From Bedellia somnulentella (Eukaryota > Arthropoda > Insecta > Lepidoptera > Bedelliidae), in NCBI GenBank assembly GCA_963576735.1, contig OY755178.1:1240001-1304000 (forward strand): DNA of 64,000 nucleotides. Direction: 5' to 3'. Numbering within the stretch: the stretch's first letter is position 1; each line of letters begins with the position of its first letter. The translations under genes and the position numbers were made by a program. Of this stretch, positions 42,436 to 53,700 are shown piece after piece. Under the pieces are notes generated by a model that made no database searches, was not told the origin of the DNA, and was given only the letters and a program-made list of their open reading frames with translations.

Positions 42436-43540
42436 CAGCACAAATGTTATAATAGTTGTAAGAAAATTGTTGACTAACTTAAGACTAATATTTAGTGTAG
42501 TGTTGACGTAAGAATTAAAAGCAGATACGGCGTTGCTGGAAATGGGACTAGGTTTCTCAATTGTGATTTAGATTCTCCAGAGTAAACAATACACCCAAAA
42601 CAGTTTGGCAATTTGAAAAGTTCCGAAATAAAGTAAATGTGACTCAACTGACTAAAGTGCCTGAGATTTTGTTTTGGACGAAACCAATTAATAGAAAAAA
42701 AGATGAAAGATTAATCAAGTTCAGAAATATTGCCTTGGTATGGAATAGACAAATAGTGGTAAATTAATTATAACTAAACGTACCTGACATTGTGTGCCTT
42801 AACATAAATGTAACGTATGCTGTCACTTATGTTGACTATTCAAACCTTCGTAAAGGTGGACGAGAATGCTAATATAAACCTGGTGATCCTTAACAACCAC
42901 GTAAAAATGATTTGAGTGTAATTACTTATTTATTGTTTGATTTCATACTTGTTAATTGGCAGTGTCAATGAACACGAACTTCCAATAAAAATACAAATAA
43001 ACAGAAAGGAATAATGAAAAGAAGCCGTGTAACATTACATCTTGAACGTGTATTTACTTTAGAACGCACATTAACGTCACCAAACTGCTCCTGGCGTTGT
43101 TACATAAACATTGTTGGCTTCTGATTATTGTTATTCCGTCAAAATATCAATTATTGGGTAGTAAGACTGAAGTGAATCATATAAACCTAATCCGCGCCCC
43201 ATGTTAAATACAAAATACCTGCAAAGGATTGATAAGAGAAGATTGTGAGATGTTTTATGTTTGGAGAGTCAAATCATAACTCTTCGTTTGTGCATCACAA
43301 TCATTTCATTATTTGTATAAAATATAATTATTTGTTTCTCATAAAAAGATATTTTTATTTGCGATAATCCTATAAATTTTTATAGCGGTATTGATGATTC
43401 AGTGGCTGCTTTGTGTTTACTCAGCAGCAATGCAAGCTTCGCAAAAAATATAAATATAAATTTCTATCAGTGAAATAACTCTCTTATATCAATGAAACCA
43501 ATGATATACTTCCTACAACCATTTCCACTTATGATATTAG
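42436..43540 (+). other. MKK3/6 3' UTR and intergenic DNA
   Basis: The AATAAA at 42627-42632 fits the transcript end. Beyond it nothing is recognised before the SINE-like copies. Confidence 0.5.
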
Positions 43541-43544
43541 CTTG

Positions 43545-43745
43545 GTGTGTAGTGAAGGCTTAGAATATGACTACTCGCATTTATTTACGTGGGTATTAGG
43601 TTAGACTAAGGGTTTGGTGGCATTCTAACAGATTTAGGGCGTTGTGTTTGGAGACCCGTCACAAACAACCTTTTTCCACTCAGCTTCCAAAATTTACTGA
43701 GGAATTTCTTATTCTGCAGCTCTGGCTACCTCATCCAGGAAATCG
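43545..43745 (+). mobile_element. CATA-tailed SINE-like element, copy 6 (decayed)
   Basis: Family landmarks are recognisable (gtgtgtagtgaaggcttag, gtttggagacccgtcac, gaggaatttcttattc, agctctggctacc) but with many changes and no TATG tail. Confidence 0.7.
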
Positions 43746-44022
43746 TGAGTAGTAGTAACGTAAGTAGAGTAGTACGTATTAATGTTATTAGTTTAATACA
43801 GAAACACTAACGGATTCAGAATATTCAATTTTGATACATATTTCCTTGCAGAATGTTCAACGAACAAAAGTTTTCACTCATACCTTAATCTAGCGGTTTC
43901 AACATCTAAAGTAAAGTAAAAGACATTTGTTTGGCAAAGTTAACAAAAATTACAAAATAAAACAACATACAGTAAAACACATTAAATAAGTAACAAAAAA
44001 TTTAAATTATTACGATTAATAT

Positions 44023-44263
44023 TTGCCGTGTAGAATAACACTACCTCATTTCTACCCGTGGGTGATCGTAAGAGGCAACTAAGGATATGGGGGCTTTTTA
44101 AGTGATTTTTGGGCTATGTGGTTGAAGACCCGTCACCAAAAACATTTATTATTGCCATCTTTTCCCCATCAACTTCCAAAAGTGGCTGAGGAATTTCTCA
44201 TTCCAAAGCTCTGGCTACCCCGTTAAGGGATTTATAGCCGTGAGTATTTGTATGTATGTATGT
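44023..44263 (+). mobile_element. CATA-tailed SINE-like element, copy 7
   Basis: From gccgtgtagaataacac to gtatgtatgtatg. It has a short 5' deletion compared with the other copies. Confidence 0.85.
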
Positions 44264-45803
44264 AATAAGTCGAGCGCGAAGCAAACACTGCCGTACCATC
44301 CTTATCTGGAACCGTTTCGCCGCATTTTCAGGACCCCATTCGAGAACTTCTGAATAGGATTAAAACGCTGAAATTTAGGTCATCTAGAAATTCGTAATCA
44401 CCAACTTGAAACCCAAAATTTGAAGTCGGTAAATCTATTAATTCGGAAGTTAAGCTAATACAAAGTTTCGCATTTTCGACACTGACTGACTGACTCACTG
44501 ATCATCAAAAGTTCTATTTTAATAAATAAATAATAGTACTTCCCATAGACCTAGAGAGCTAAAAGGTACAGAGGTAGATTTTAACGCCCACATAAAGAAA
44601 AAACTATCAGAACAAGGTTTATGGAAGATCTAGGTGACGCTAATGAGAAAACATAATAAGAATACTTTAACTGTATTCTACTCAATGAATAAAAATATTC
44701 AGTCCAATAATTATTATTTATGTACTAGCACTCAGCTGCGGCTTTGCTTACGTTATTTAGATGGCGCTGGCTGTATTTTAAATCCCGGTAGCATATTTAT
44801 TTACACATTTAGAAGGTTTTTTTTTTGTGTATTTCAAAGATTTGAGAAGTTGTGGAATTAATATATTTATTTGATTTCACAAGATGTAAAATTCCAAGTC
44901 ACGTAAAATTAACTATATTAAATAAATCGCAGTAAGGAACCTTAGACTTGGCTCCACTTATTTTAGAGATTTCATTACTTCTTAGAGATAAACAAGCAGC
45001 TCTATCGAGACTTGGCAAGTTTTTTACATAATGTTTTTGGTGAGATATAAGTCAACATGTAACCTATTGCCAAAATGGTTATCGGCTCAGCATGTGTGTC
45101 CGAAACGGTACACAGTTCCAAGACAAGCTGGTTTTTAGCCGACACCTACCCTTGTTGCTCTAAAAAGTGCGTGAAATCCCGGATTAAGGGCTGGACGGTT
45201 CCAGTTCTGGCCTGCCACCGTCAGTGTCATGTAATGTATGTAACTAGGGTATAATAACGAGCAAGGATATCACTTATTTCTATATTCATACTATTAATTC
45301 TCGTACGGATGGGCAGAGTTTTCAGTCTCTATTTGTACGATCCTGACTAAACTTTGGTGTAACGGTAACCTATTCCGGAGGCTCCGCAGTTTGCACAACC
45401 GTTTGCCTAATACAGACTGCTAGGCTTATATTTTGGGTCATTATCTAGCATTCTGCTAAATTTCATTCATGTACATTCTGTAATTGAGAAGCCTTTTTAC
45501 CTCAAACACACAAACATCCAAACTATCACATTTATAATATTAAAAGGATATAAAATCTTTGAATCTTCCAAACCAACGGATCTAAGGGGGCGCTCATAAA
45601 TGACGTGAGGTGTTTTTTTTATATTATCTGTCCCTACCTCCCCCTGGTGAGATTTTTTGCGTGATATTTACCGAGACCACGCGTCTTTCCAACGTGAGTT
45701 TTGATTTGACTCTACCCTCTACCCCCTTACTCATCGCACGTAATTTATGGAAGCCCCTTGAACTTAAATAGTAAATTCTTTAAGGCAAAATATTGACTCA
45801 AAG
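44264..45803. other. Repeat-rich intergenic DNA
   Basis: It holds a cactgactgactgactcac-containing repeat near 44300-44510, a terminus of the 30.5-kb foldback family at 44985-45048 (gtttttggtgagat end), and repeat C inverted at 45400-45555. No gene is supported. Confidence 0.5.
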
Positions 45804-46140
45804 GTTCACGCCGAATATCCCCGAAGGGGTTGGCAGAGGTACTTATACTTCTGAACAACACGTGACATTTTCACCTGGTGTTCAGAGTACCCACGTTTTG
45901 CTTGGACAGTGAACTCACGTGACAGGGGGCAGGCCTATCGCCGTTTTGTACGAAAACACTGTCACATGACAACTCAGCCATGTGGGTTTCCTCACAATAT
46001 TTTCCCTCACCGTTGACAACCATGATAAATTAACCACACATGTCTTTAGAAAAGAAAAATTGGTGTATGCCCGACCTTAGATTAGAACACTAGTCGTCTG
46101 CACGATAAGCGGTGTTCTACCCACTGAGGTTTCACGTCGT
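45804..46140 (-). repeat. tRNA-derived SINE (family B), most complete copy
   Basis: Inverted. In the sense direction it has a tRNA-like head (gtgggtagaacaccgcttatc), then acatgtgtggttaatttatc, gaggaaacccacatggc, cggcgataggcctgcccc and a tail ending ggggatattcggcgtgaac. It defines the order for the pieces at 13005-13335 and 58831-58955. Confidence 0.8.
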
Positions 46141-46378
46141 AAACCCTTTTAAGGCTTAGCCTTATGCATTACTAGTTGTTACCATTATCTTTTTACTATG
46201 AAGTGTAATACCCACTTTATTTACTATTTCAGAAAGTAACACTTGATCGTCAGCGTATACAAAGGAATTTAAATCAATCTAAGTTTAGACTACCAATGGC
46301 CTCGTACGGGTTGGCAGACAATGGTTTTTAAAATGAAAGGGAGACTTTCAATACAAAATATTTAATTACAATTAGCCA

Positions 46379-49168
46379 TTATTCATAAGAAAACTTAACG
46401 GCCCGAACAGCTGCCTTTGCTTTTTTGGAGGCCTCCTCCATTAACCGATACCTCTTTTCCTTCTCAGCTAAACCCACCACTGCATCATGCTGCAAGGCAT
46501 TCTTCACACCCTTTGAAAATAATTTATTTAAAACATAATCATCATCCTTATTCGATTCCTCCTCTTTTCTTTTCTTAATTTTTTCAATAGCAACTAAATT
46601 CTCTATCTTACTATTAGATTCATGTGCTTTGGAGTGTTTTCTTTTTCTTTTAGCTTTGTGATGTGAATGGTTTTTATTTGCATCAAGTTTTTCTTTGTGC
46701 TTATCTTCAGAATTTGTTTCTTCATTGCATTCATCTGCTTTCTCGACATCTTCATTAGAAGTGTCCTTTTGAGATTCTTGAGCTTTTAATACTTCATTAA
46801 TTAGGTTTTGTTCATAATCTTTCTTGGCATGCATGTTAATAATATCTAATTCTGATAAAACATTTTCAAATGGAATATTAGTAACTTTATCATCTATTAA
46901 ATTTATTTCTGGTTCTTCAACCTTTGGAGGGTTTAAAATAAGTTCCCTTTTCTTTTTATAGGACTCACGAGGATCTTCTTCCTTAGAAGTTTTTAAATCT
47001 TTTGTAATTTTCTGACTGATTTGTTTAGCCATTCTTCTCATAGCTTCAATTTTTTTCCTAGCCTTGTTTGAATCAGTTTCACCTTTCTCTTTTTTTGAAC
47101 TCTTACTGAAGTTTACTTTAGTGTGTTTGAAAATTGATGAAGTTTCTGTATCACCATCCGTGTTTGGTTCTTCTAGGGTAAATAAACCTTGCAATGTACT
47201 TGTGTTCAATAGGTTCCTTTGATTAGGATCAACTAAAACTCTGTTACTGAGCATACATTTGAAAACCTGCCTTTGATATATCTTTTCCTCAATAGTCCCA
47301 GCTGATATAAGCCGGTATACAGTAACACTTCTTTGTTGACCAATCCTCCATGCTCGCTCCTTGGCTTGACTATCAGTGGCTGGGTTCCAGTCTGGATCAT
47401 ATATTATGACCCTATCAGCTCCAGTTAAGTTTACTCCTAGACCACCAACCCTAGTAGTAGCCAAGAATACTAAATACCCTGAGTCTTCATTGAATGTTTT
47501 GATCAAATTTTGTCTCTGTCCAACACTCACAGTTCCATCCATTTTCAGATAATTGTAAGATTGTTGTTGCAGAAACTGTTCTAAAATACAAATCATAGCC
47601 CGAGACTGTGAAAATATGAGAGCTCTGTGTCCTTGTTTCTGCCAAATCTTCAGCAATGATTGTACTACAGACATTTTACCAGATATTTTGTAATAGCCAA
47701 ATTTATCAGCATCTATGTCTTCTAATTCTTCCTGAGCTTCATACAAATATAAATCGGGGTGATTGCATATTTTTCTCAGAGTAGACAAAGCAACAAGTAT
47801 TCTGGCTCTAAGGGGATCACCAAACCTACTTTCTTTGTCCAAAATACTTCTCACAGTTTGGCTCATTAAATAACCCATATAGAGATCTCTCTGTTCTGAA
47901 CTCAAGGAACAAAATAGAACTTGTTCATTCTTCTCAGGTAATTGAATATGTTCCTGAACTTCGGTTTTTGTTCTTCTGAGCAAATATGGAGTTATCATAT
48001 CTTTTAGAGCTTTAGCTATCTCTAGGGCAGTGGCTTCTTGTACTTCAGTGGCATTTGCATATCCTCCTTGTGTGATTGGTGCAGCAAAATGTTCCATAAA
48101 TGCAGAGTGTGTGCCAAGCAAACCTGGCCTCATAAAGTCAAACAATGACCACAGCTCTTGCAGGCTATTCTGCATAGGTGATCCTGATATTAAAATTCTA
48201 TGTGGAGTTGGTATTTTCTTAACAAACTTGCTAACTTGTGTATCTGGATTTCTGATCTTATGCCCTTCATCTAATATTATGTAATGCCACTTTCTGGCAA
48301 GTAAATCTCTGCTATATCTTACAATACCAGAATAAGTGATCAATATTATTCCATGTGCAGCATGCAGCTCTTTGATAAGAGTTTGATGTTTCCCTCCCAA
48401 TGAGCCAGTGTGATGCAGCACTGCAACTCGTAGTTGGGGACACCAGTAATGAAAATGAGAAACCCATTGATAAATAACTGTAGCTGGAGCCACTATAATA
48501 GAGGGACCCAGCCCACCCCATGATCCTTGTTCTGTCTTGGACAGTCCTGCAAGGAATGCTATGATTTGAACTGTTTTCCCTAAACCCATCTCATCTCCTA
48601 GCAAACCTCCTGATTGTATTTGATGAAGTTCCCAAAGCCATTTAACACCAGTTCGTTGATATTTGTACAACTGCTTCCAAATGTACACAGGAACCAATAG
48701 TCCGTTTTGAGACTCATGACATTCTTCATTATCTTTATTGCCATCTAAAATGTACTGTATATCGGCTGTAAGGAAGTCTCCAGAGTATTTTTTTTCTAAA
48801 GCTGCATTTACATTTTCCCGCCAAAGCTTTACTCTTTCACTATACAAGTGTCGATCTCCGTCATCAAAAACTTTTTTTATATTTCTTTTCTGTTTACACC
48901 CTAACTGAGTAAGGGGGTGATGAAATATAGTCTCAACATCATCGTCAGAGGGTAAGTAATCACTTTCATGATCAGATTTGTCAGCAGAGGTACTTGTTTT
49001 CTCACAGTTATAATTATAACTTGTATTTTTATTTTGTTTCTTTGATATAGAATCTGCTGCAGCCCTACTCTTCGAAGATACTGAATTTTTCTCACATTCT
49101 TTTCGAATTTCACTTTTTTGTTTAGCTAGCGCAAGTTGAGTTTCGAGATATTTATTTATGTCAATCAT
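46379..49168 (-). CDS. ERCC6: ERCC6/CSB-like SNF2-family ATPase
   Basis: 929 codons in one exon. The N-terminus is acidic and Lys-rich. From about residue 160 comes a SNF2 ATPase: the LYKYQRTGVKWLWELH entry, Walker A DEMGLGKT (191-198), DEGHKIRN (300-307) and SGSPMQNSLQELWSLFDFM. The helicase C lobe has LKMDGTVSVGQRQ, TTRVGGLGVNLTGADRVI and ERAWRIGQQRSVTVYRLIS. The spacing and sequence fit ERCC6 (Cockayne syndrome B), which remodels stalled RNA polymerase II in transcription-coupled repair in the nucleus. The C-terminus is Lys/Glu-rich and shorter than in the 1493-residue human protein. An ERCC6-like paralogue or RAD26 name is possible. Upstream coding exons cannot be excluded. Confidence 0.9.
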   Translation of the reverse strand: MIDINKYLETQLALAKQKSEIRKECEKNSVSSKSRAAADSISKKQNKNTSYNYNCEKTSTSADKSDHESDYLPSDDDVETIFHHPLTQLGCKQKRNIKKVFDDGDRHLYSERVKLWRENVNAALEKKYSGDFLTADIQYILDGNKDNEECHESQNGLLVPVYIWKQLYKYQRTGVKWLWELHQIQSGGLLGDEMGLGKTVQIIAFLAGLSKTEQGSWGGLGPSIIVAPATVIYQWVSHFHYWCPQLRVAVLHHTGSLGGKHQTLIKELHAAHGIILITYSGIVRYSRDLLARKWHYIILDEGHKIRNPDTQVSKFVKKIPTPHRILISGSPMQNSLQELWSLFDFMRPGLLGTHSAFMEHFAAPITQGGYANATEVQEATALEIAKALKDMITPYLLRRTKTEVQEHIQLPEKNEQVLFCSLSSEQRDLYMGYLMSQTVRSILDKESRFGDPLRARILVALSTLRKICNHPDLYLYEAQEELEDIDADKFGYYKISGKMSVVQSLLKIWQKQGHRALIFSQSRAMICILEQFLQQQSYNYLKMDGTVSVGQRQNLIKTFNEDSGYLVFLATTRVGGLGVNLTGADRVIIYDPDWNPATDSQAKERAWRIGQQRSVTVYRLISAGTIEEKIYQRQVFKCMLSNRVLVDPNQRNLLNTSTLQGLFTLEEPNTDGDTETSSIFKHTKVNFSKSSKKEKGETDSNKARKKIEAMRRMAKQISQKITKDLKTSKEEDPRESYKKKRELILNPPKVEEPEINLIDDKVTNIPFENVLSELDIINMHAKKDYEQNLINEVLKAQESQKDTSNEDVEKADECNEETNSEDKHKEKLDANKNHSHHKAKRKRKHSKAHESNSKIENLVAIEKIKKRKEEESNKDDDYVLNKLFSKGVKNALQHDAVVGLAEKEKRYRLMEEASKKAKAAVRAVKFSYE

Positions 49169-50566
49169 TCTAACATTATATATGGATGAGATTTTAATTT
49201 AAAAGTTCTGTTTTCAAATTATGATATGCTGTTAAATACTACATAATATAAAATAATTCAATATCAAACAAATCCGAAGTAGAATAAAGAAAATAATCTA
49301 AAAATCTAGTGAAACCACCCACACCACAACACAACACAAACATTATTTACTTTACATTTTTGCAAAAAGGCGCTTTGCTTTCATTTCAGTAATTTTGCCA
49401 ATGTCAAGTAATAGAAGCAGACAAGCAAGACCTTCAAGGACCTTCTCAGGCAACGTACGTAACGTACGTGGACGTAAAAAAGATGTGTGTTGACGAGTTT
49501 CCTACGGGTTCTTCTCTCAACAAAACACCTTCCGAATCCGAAGTAAACTCAGTATTTAGTTGAAATTTGACGATCAAAAAACAAAGATTTATCTTTTCAC
49601 TTTAAAATAAATTTTGATGAAAATTTTATTAATTTATATAACGTGTATTATTATAAACGGGGCCAGGCAGGCAAAGCGAGGACATCGCGTGAGGAGTGAC
49701 CGCTTTACCTCTACGAATAGTATAATATTATAAAATAACATAAGTTAAAAATAGTAAATCTAAATAATTCGGTTTTGCCAGCTTTACATAGACACTATAT
49801 CTATTTCTATATCTCTGTCTATCTATTCTTCTAAGTCAGATTTTCAGAGGACTGAGAGGGAAACAGATCAATGCAGAGAGTTGTATTTAATCTGTGACTT
49901 CCCGAGCACTAGCGAAGGACATGTACTGTCAAAACCCAGGAAAATTAGAATGGTGAACAGAAATGGGTCAAAATATCTATACCAAATGTACTTGAAACTT
50001 TAGTTTATATCATTTATATTACAATCGTTTTTATTTCACGTCAATACATGCAGTAGTTCCGAAGCAGCGACCTCGAGAAGTTCAACCCCGTTTTCAAATC
50101 TTCAGAATTCACGCGCTTTTTAATTTTACGTCACATCATAACCCGTGAGCCGGTCGATCATTGCCACTCATAGAGTAAAGTAATACACTGGATATTGCCA
50201 CCACAGATTACAATTAGATACTACGTATCAGATAGGAATCTTACTCTAGCGTTTTTGGTACAGTAGGCACGTTAGTTTAGAGTTTGACATGTTTTTACTT
50301 TTATTTTATATTGGCTTTACGGTACGTATCGAGACCTTTTGTGCCAATTTTTCTTTCATTGGTAAACGTACGCGTACGTAGGCGGGAAATTTGAAATTAT
50401 GTGGTTTGCTTGGGTAGGTGGCACGCACCCATATATACTGAAATCCCACAAACTATTCACTATTTGCCAAATGTCTATCATTTTGGTAAAAAGGGTCTCA
50501 ATAAAAAAACAGCATATAATTTATTTCTTTTTATTCTTAAGTCTTTTTTTACATTTAGCTAACGCT
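49169..50566. other. Intergenic DNA with LINE 3' remnant
   Basis: 49465-49620 is a jockey-like LINE 3' UTR piece (gagtttcctacgggttcttc, ttccgaatccgaagtaaac). The rest shows no coding signature. Confidence 0.5.
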
Positions 50567-50754
50567 TTAGCTTGCATATTCGGCAAATCCTTGATGTTCA
50601 GACTTCTTCGTGACTGCCCGTCGTAGAGGTTTCCCCATATTTTTAATTCCAGCTGCAGCTCCGTTGCATGAGTCAAATAATTTGTCGAAGAAAGTGACAA
50701 TATCAGCTGTGTTTTTTAAAGTTGGGCTGACGGGTTTTCCATCTGGGTAAAGGG
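50567..50754 (-). CDS. P-like transposase gene, terminal exon
   Basis: The acceptor is tttgttacag, phase 1. It encodes LYPDGKPVSPTLKNTADIV, then FFDKLFDSCNG, and ends EYAS and stop. This matches the insertion-domain region of P-type transposases, which normally continue further. Confidence 0.7.
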
Positions 50755-53700
50755 CTGTAACAAAAAAACTGGAATTTAATACACCCACTACTGCTATAGT
50801 TCTCAAGCTATTGTACATATACTCTGTTTGTTCAATAGTACAATTTGTGATACATGATAGTATGTTGTCACTACTTATTCAGCTAAATTGCTCACGCCTT
50901 TTATCTCAAATTGGGGTAATCAGAGTGTTAAGATTTTAAGGAATCTCAACCATATATAGATGTTTCAAGGGGAACAGATGTTAAAACAAGTAGTCACTGG
51001 TAATTGGTTGCTAACCCGATCTCCAATTGAGTACTAATGGCTCTTAGCTTCCTTGCATGGCTCTCACGACACCCAAGGGAAAAGATAGGGAATACTTAAA
51101 ACGTAAAACACTAAGCATCAAATAACTTACGAAATAATGATGTGTAGGTTAGTGCACTTGCAACTGTAGAACTCAAAACCTTAGTACAATTCTTGACCTG
51201 AAATATAAACACATCTAATCAGTTAGGCAGGAAAAATATAAACTGCAACTGTATATCTATCAGGTTTAAATAGCACTTCCATAACTATTTTACTAATCAG
51301 GGATCATATGGAAACTAATTTATTACAAGTAAAAGTAATGATGTTGTAATGATGTTATAATGATGATACTTAAGTTAAAAAAAAATACAATTATAAACTT
51401 TTCACTTTGTTTCCCTTTTATTAACCTTAACCTTTTATTAATTATTTTAAATTAATTTTATTATTTTACTAACCTTCATTTTTTTTATTTTATCTGGTAT
51501 CACGTAATCATCATTTAGTTTTTTCAGCATGCGCATATCTGCAAGCTCGCGGTCCACCATATAAACATCCATAATGTCACTCCATTTCGAAATTTTTCCC
51601 TCGTGTTTAATGTTTTTAGTTATAAAATTATTTCTAACACCCTTGATGAGGTGGGGTGGATCATAAAAAACATTAAGGCGGTTTTCTCCAATGATAATGG
51701 TATCATCTGTTATAAAAGAACAAGTTTTAAAACCTTGAATAATTTTAATAAATTCCATTACACTATACATATAGAACTAAACTTACCATAATTGTTATAC
51801 TCTCTTCTAGAGTCTTCTTTTAATTTATTAAGAGCCGACTGAAATGCTGACCCCTGGTCGGATACCAAAGCTATTGGAACTAATCCTGTTTTTGCAACTT
51901 CAATGACTACTTCTTTGAGTATATTCTTTAAAATATACGCCGAAGTCGAACCCTCACAGAAGTAGAAACAAATTGGCTGTTGCCATTTGTCCACTACACC
52001 ACGAGCCATAAAAACTAACGCATGGTCAGCAAAATTTGTGGTTTTTTCATTTAGTTCTACAAACCCTAGTAAACAATCTTTGTTTTTATTATATGTAACA
52101 CCCGGTTCTAATGCTACTTCGTCAAATATAATGGAACAATACTTTTTTCGTTCCCTCCAGTATTGAACCTGCAAAATTAAAAAGTTTATTTAGTTTTCAG
52201 TAAGACCTTTATCACAAAAATAATGATGATATAGACATAAAAAGACTATGATTTTGAGATAGGTTTAAGGATTATAAGATGTATCAGTAAAAAGAGTTGA
52301 AATACCTCTTCTTAATTGCATTAAACACATAAATAAGCTATGATTTTGAGATAGGTGTAAGGATTATAAGATGTATCAGTAAAAAAAGTTTAAATACCTC
52401 TTCTTTAATAGCATTAAATACAGAATTTTTTAATCCAGCCGTCATTTCAAAGTTTTCTATTAACTTATTTAATGTACGGGTTGACGGAAGGATAAAAATT
52501 CTTCTTAGAAACTTATAGCTTTTTGGGCTTTGTTTCATAATTGAAAGAGCCATCAATTTCTGGTCTTCAGTAAATCGGCGTCCTTTTCTTTGCTTGGTGC
52601 ATTGAGATATTTGCATCCATATAAAATTTCTTGTTAAAGGATTTAATTTTTTTATTAAATTGTCAAAGCTGTCCATTTTTGAAAATTTTAGAGCTCTTTT
52701 AGCCCTCACAGCATATCTCAACTGCCGTTTAGATTTTTTATATTTTATCTTTAAATCTTGTATAACTTGATACAGTCTTGTATCAGCTTTCATGTAACAT
52801 ATTTTTCTTGCTATCTGTTTACGTGCAACTGTAAAACACAAATAAAGCAATCTTAAGAATATTTTAAATTTATTGACACACTATGCTGTTTCCAAGAGAG
52901 TTGTAGGAGTTGAATAAAAAGACCTAATTATTTTGTGTCGTTTTCATCAAGCTTTGGCAGGCAGTATGCCTATGATAATGGTATTATTGTTGTATGAATA
53001 ATTATAAAATACAGTAAACTAATTCTTATTATAAGAAATTAGAGCACCAGTCATATAAGACAAGTGAAAACTAATTTATTACTAACCTGTAATTGGTTTC
53101 TTCATCTTCACATCAGTGGGTATGATTTGAGATGAAGAGGGCACAATTATATCTAAAACGAAAAAAAACATAATTACCAAATTTTATGGGAAAAAACAAA
53201 TGATTACACCAGGTTTAAGTATAGTGTATCATGAAATACATGTAATTTTTGTGTCTGTGTGTGTGTGAATAATAGTTATAGTTATTATATATATACATAT
53301 TCTCACACCGTTAGTTCCCATTGGGGCAGGCAGAGACTATCAATCACTACTTTGTACGATCCTGGCAAACCTCTCTGGCTTTGTTCACATCCATCAATCG
53401 TCTCAATCATGCTCTTTTATTCTTCACACTTCGGACACCTGCCTACATATATCAGGTGTTAAATAAATAAGTTTAAGTAAATATTTTAGTCTTGGTGTAT
53501 TGTACAGAACTAGTTTCTTATTCACTAGTTGTAAGTTAATGTTAAATATAGCTATCTGAGCACTCCGTAGTGCAAATAAACAAGTTAATTCATTTTGTGT
53601 TGAAAAATACGTTCAATAAAAAAAAACGCAATCAGAGGTAGTACAATAAAAGATCGTCATAAAATCAACAATGTATTTCAGATGATTTCCAAACTGAAAT

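Noticed and set aside
42726..43540. Additional coding exons after MKK3/6
   Set aside because: Only short AT-rich frames without domains or codon signature.
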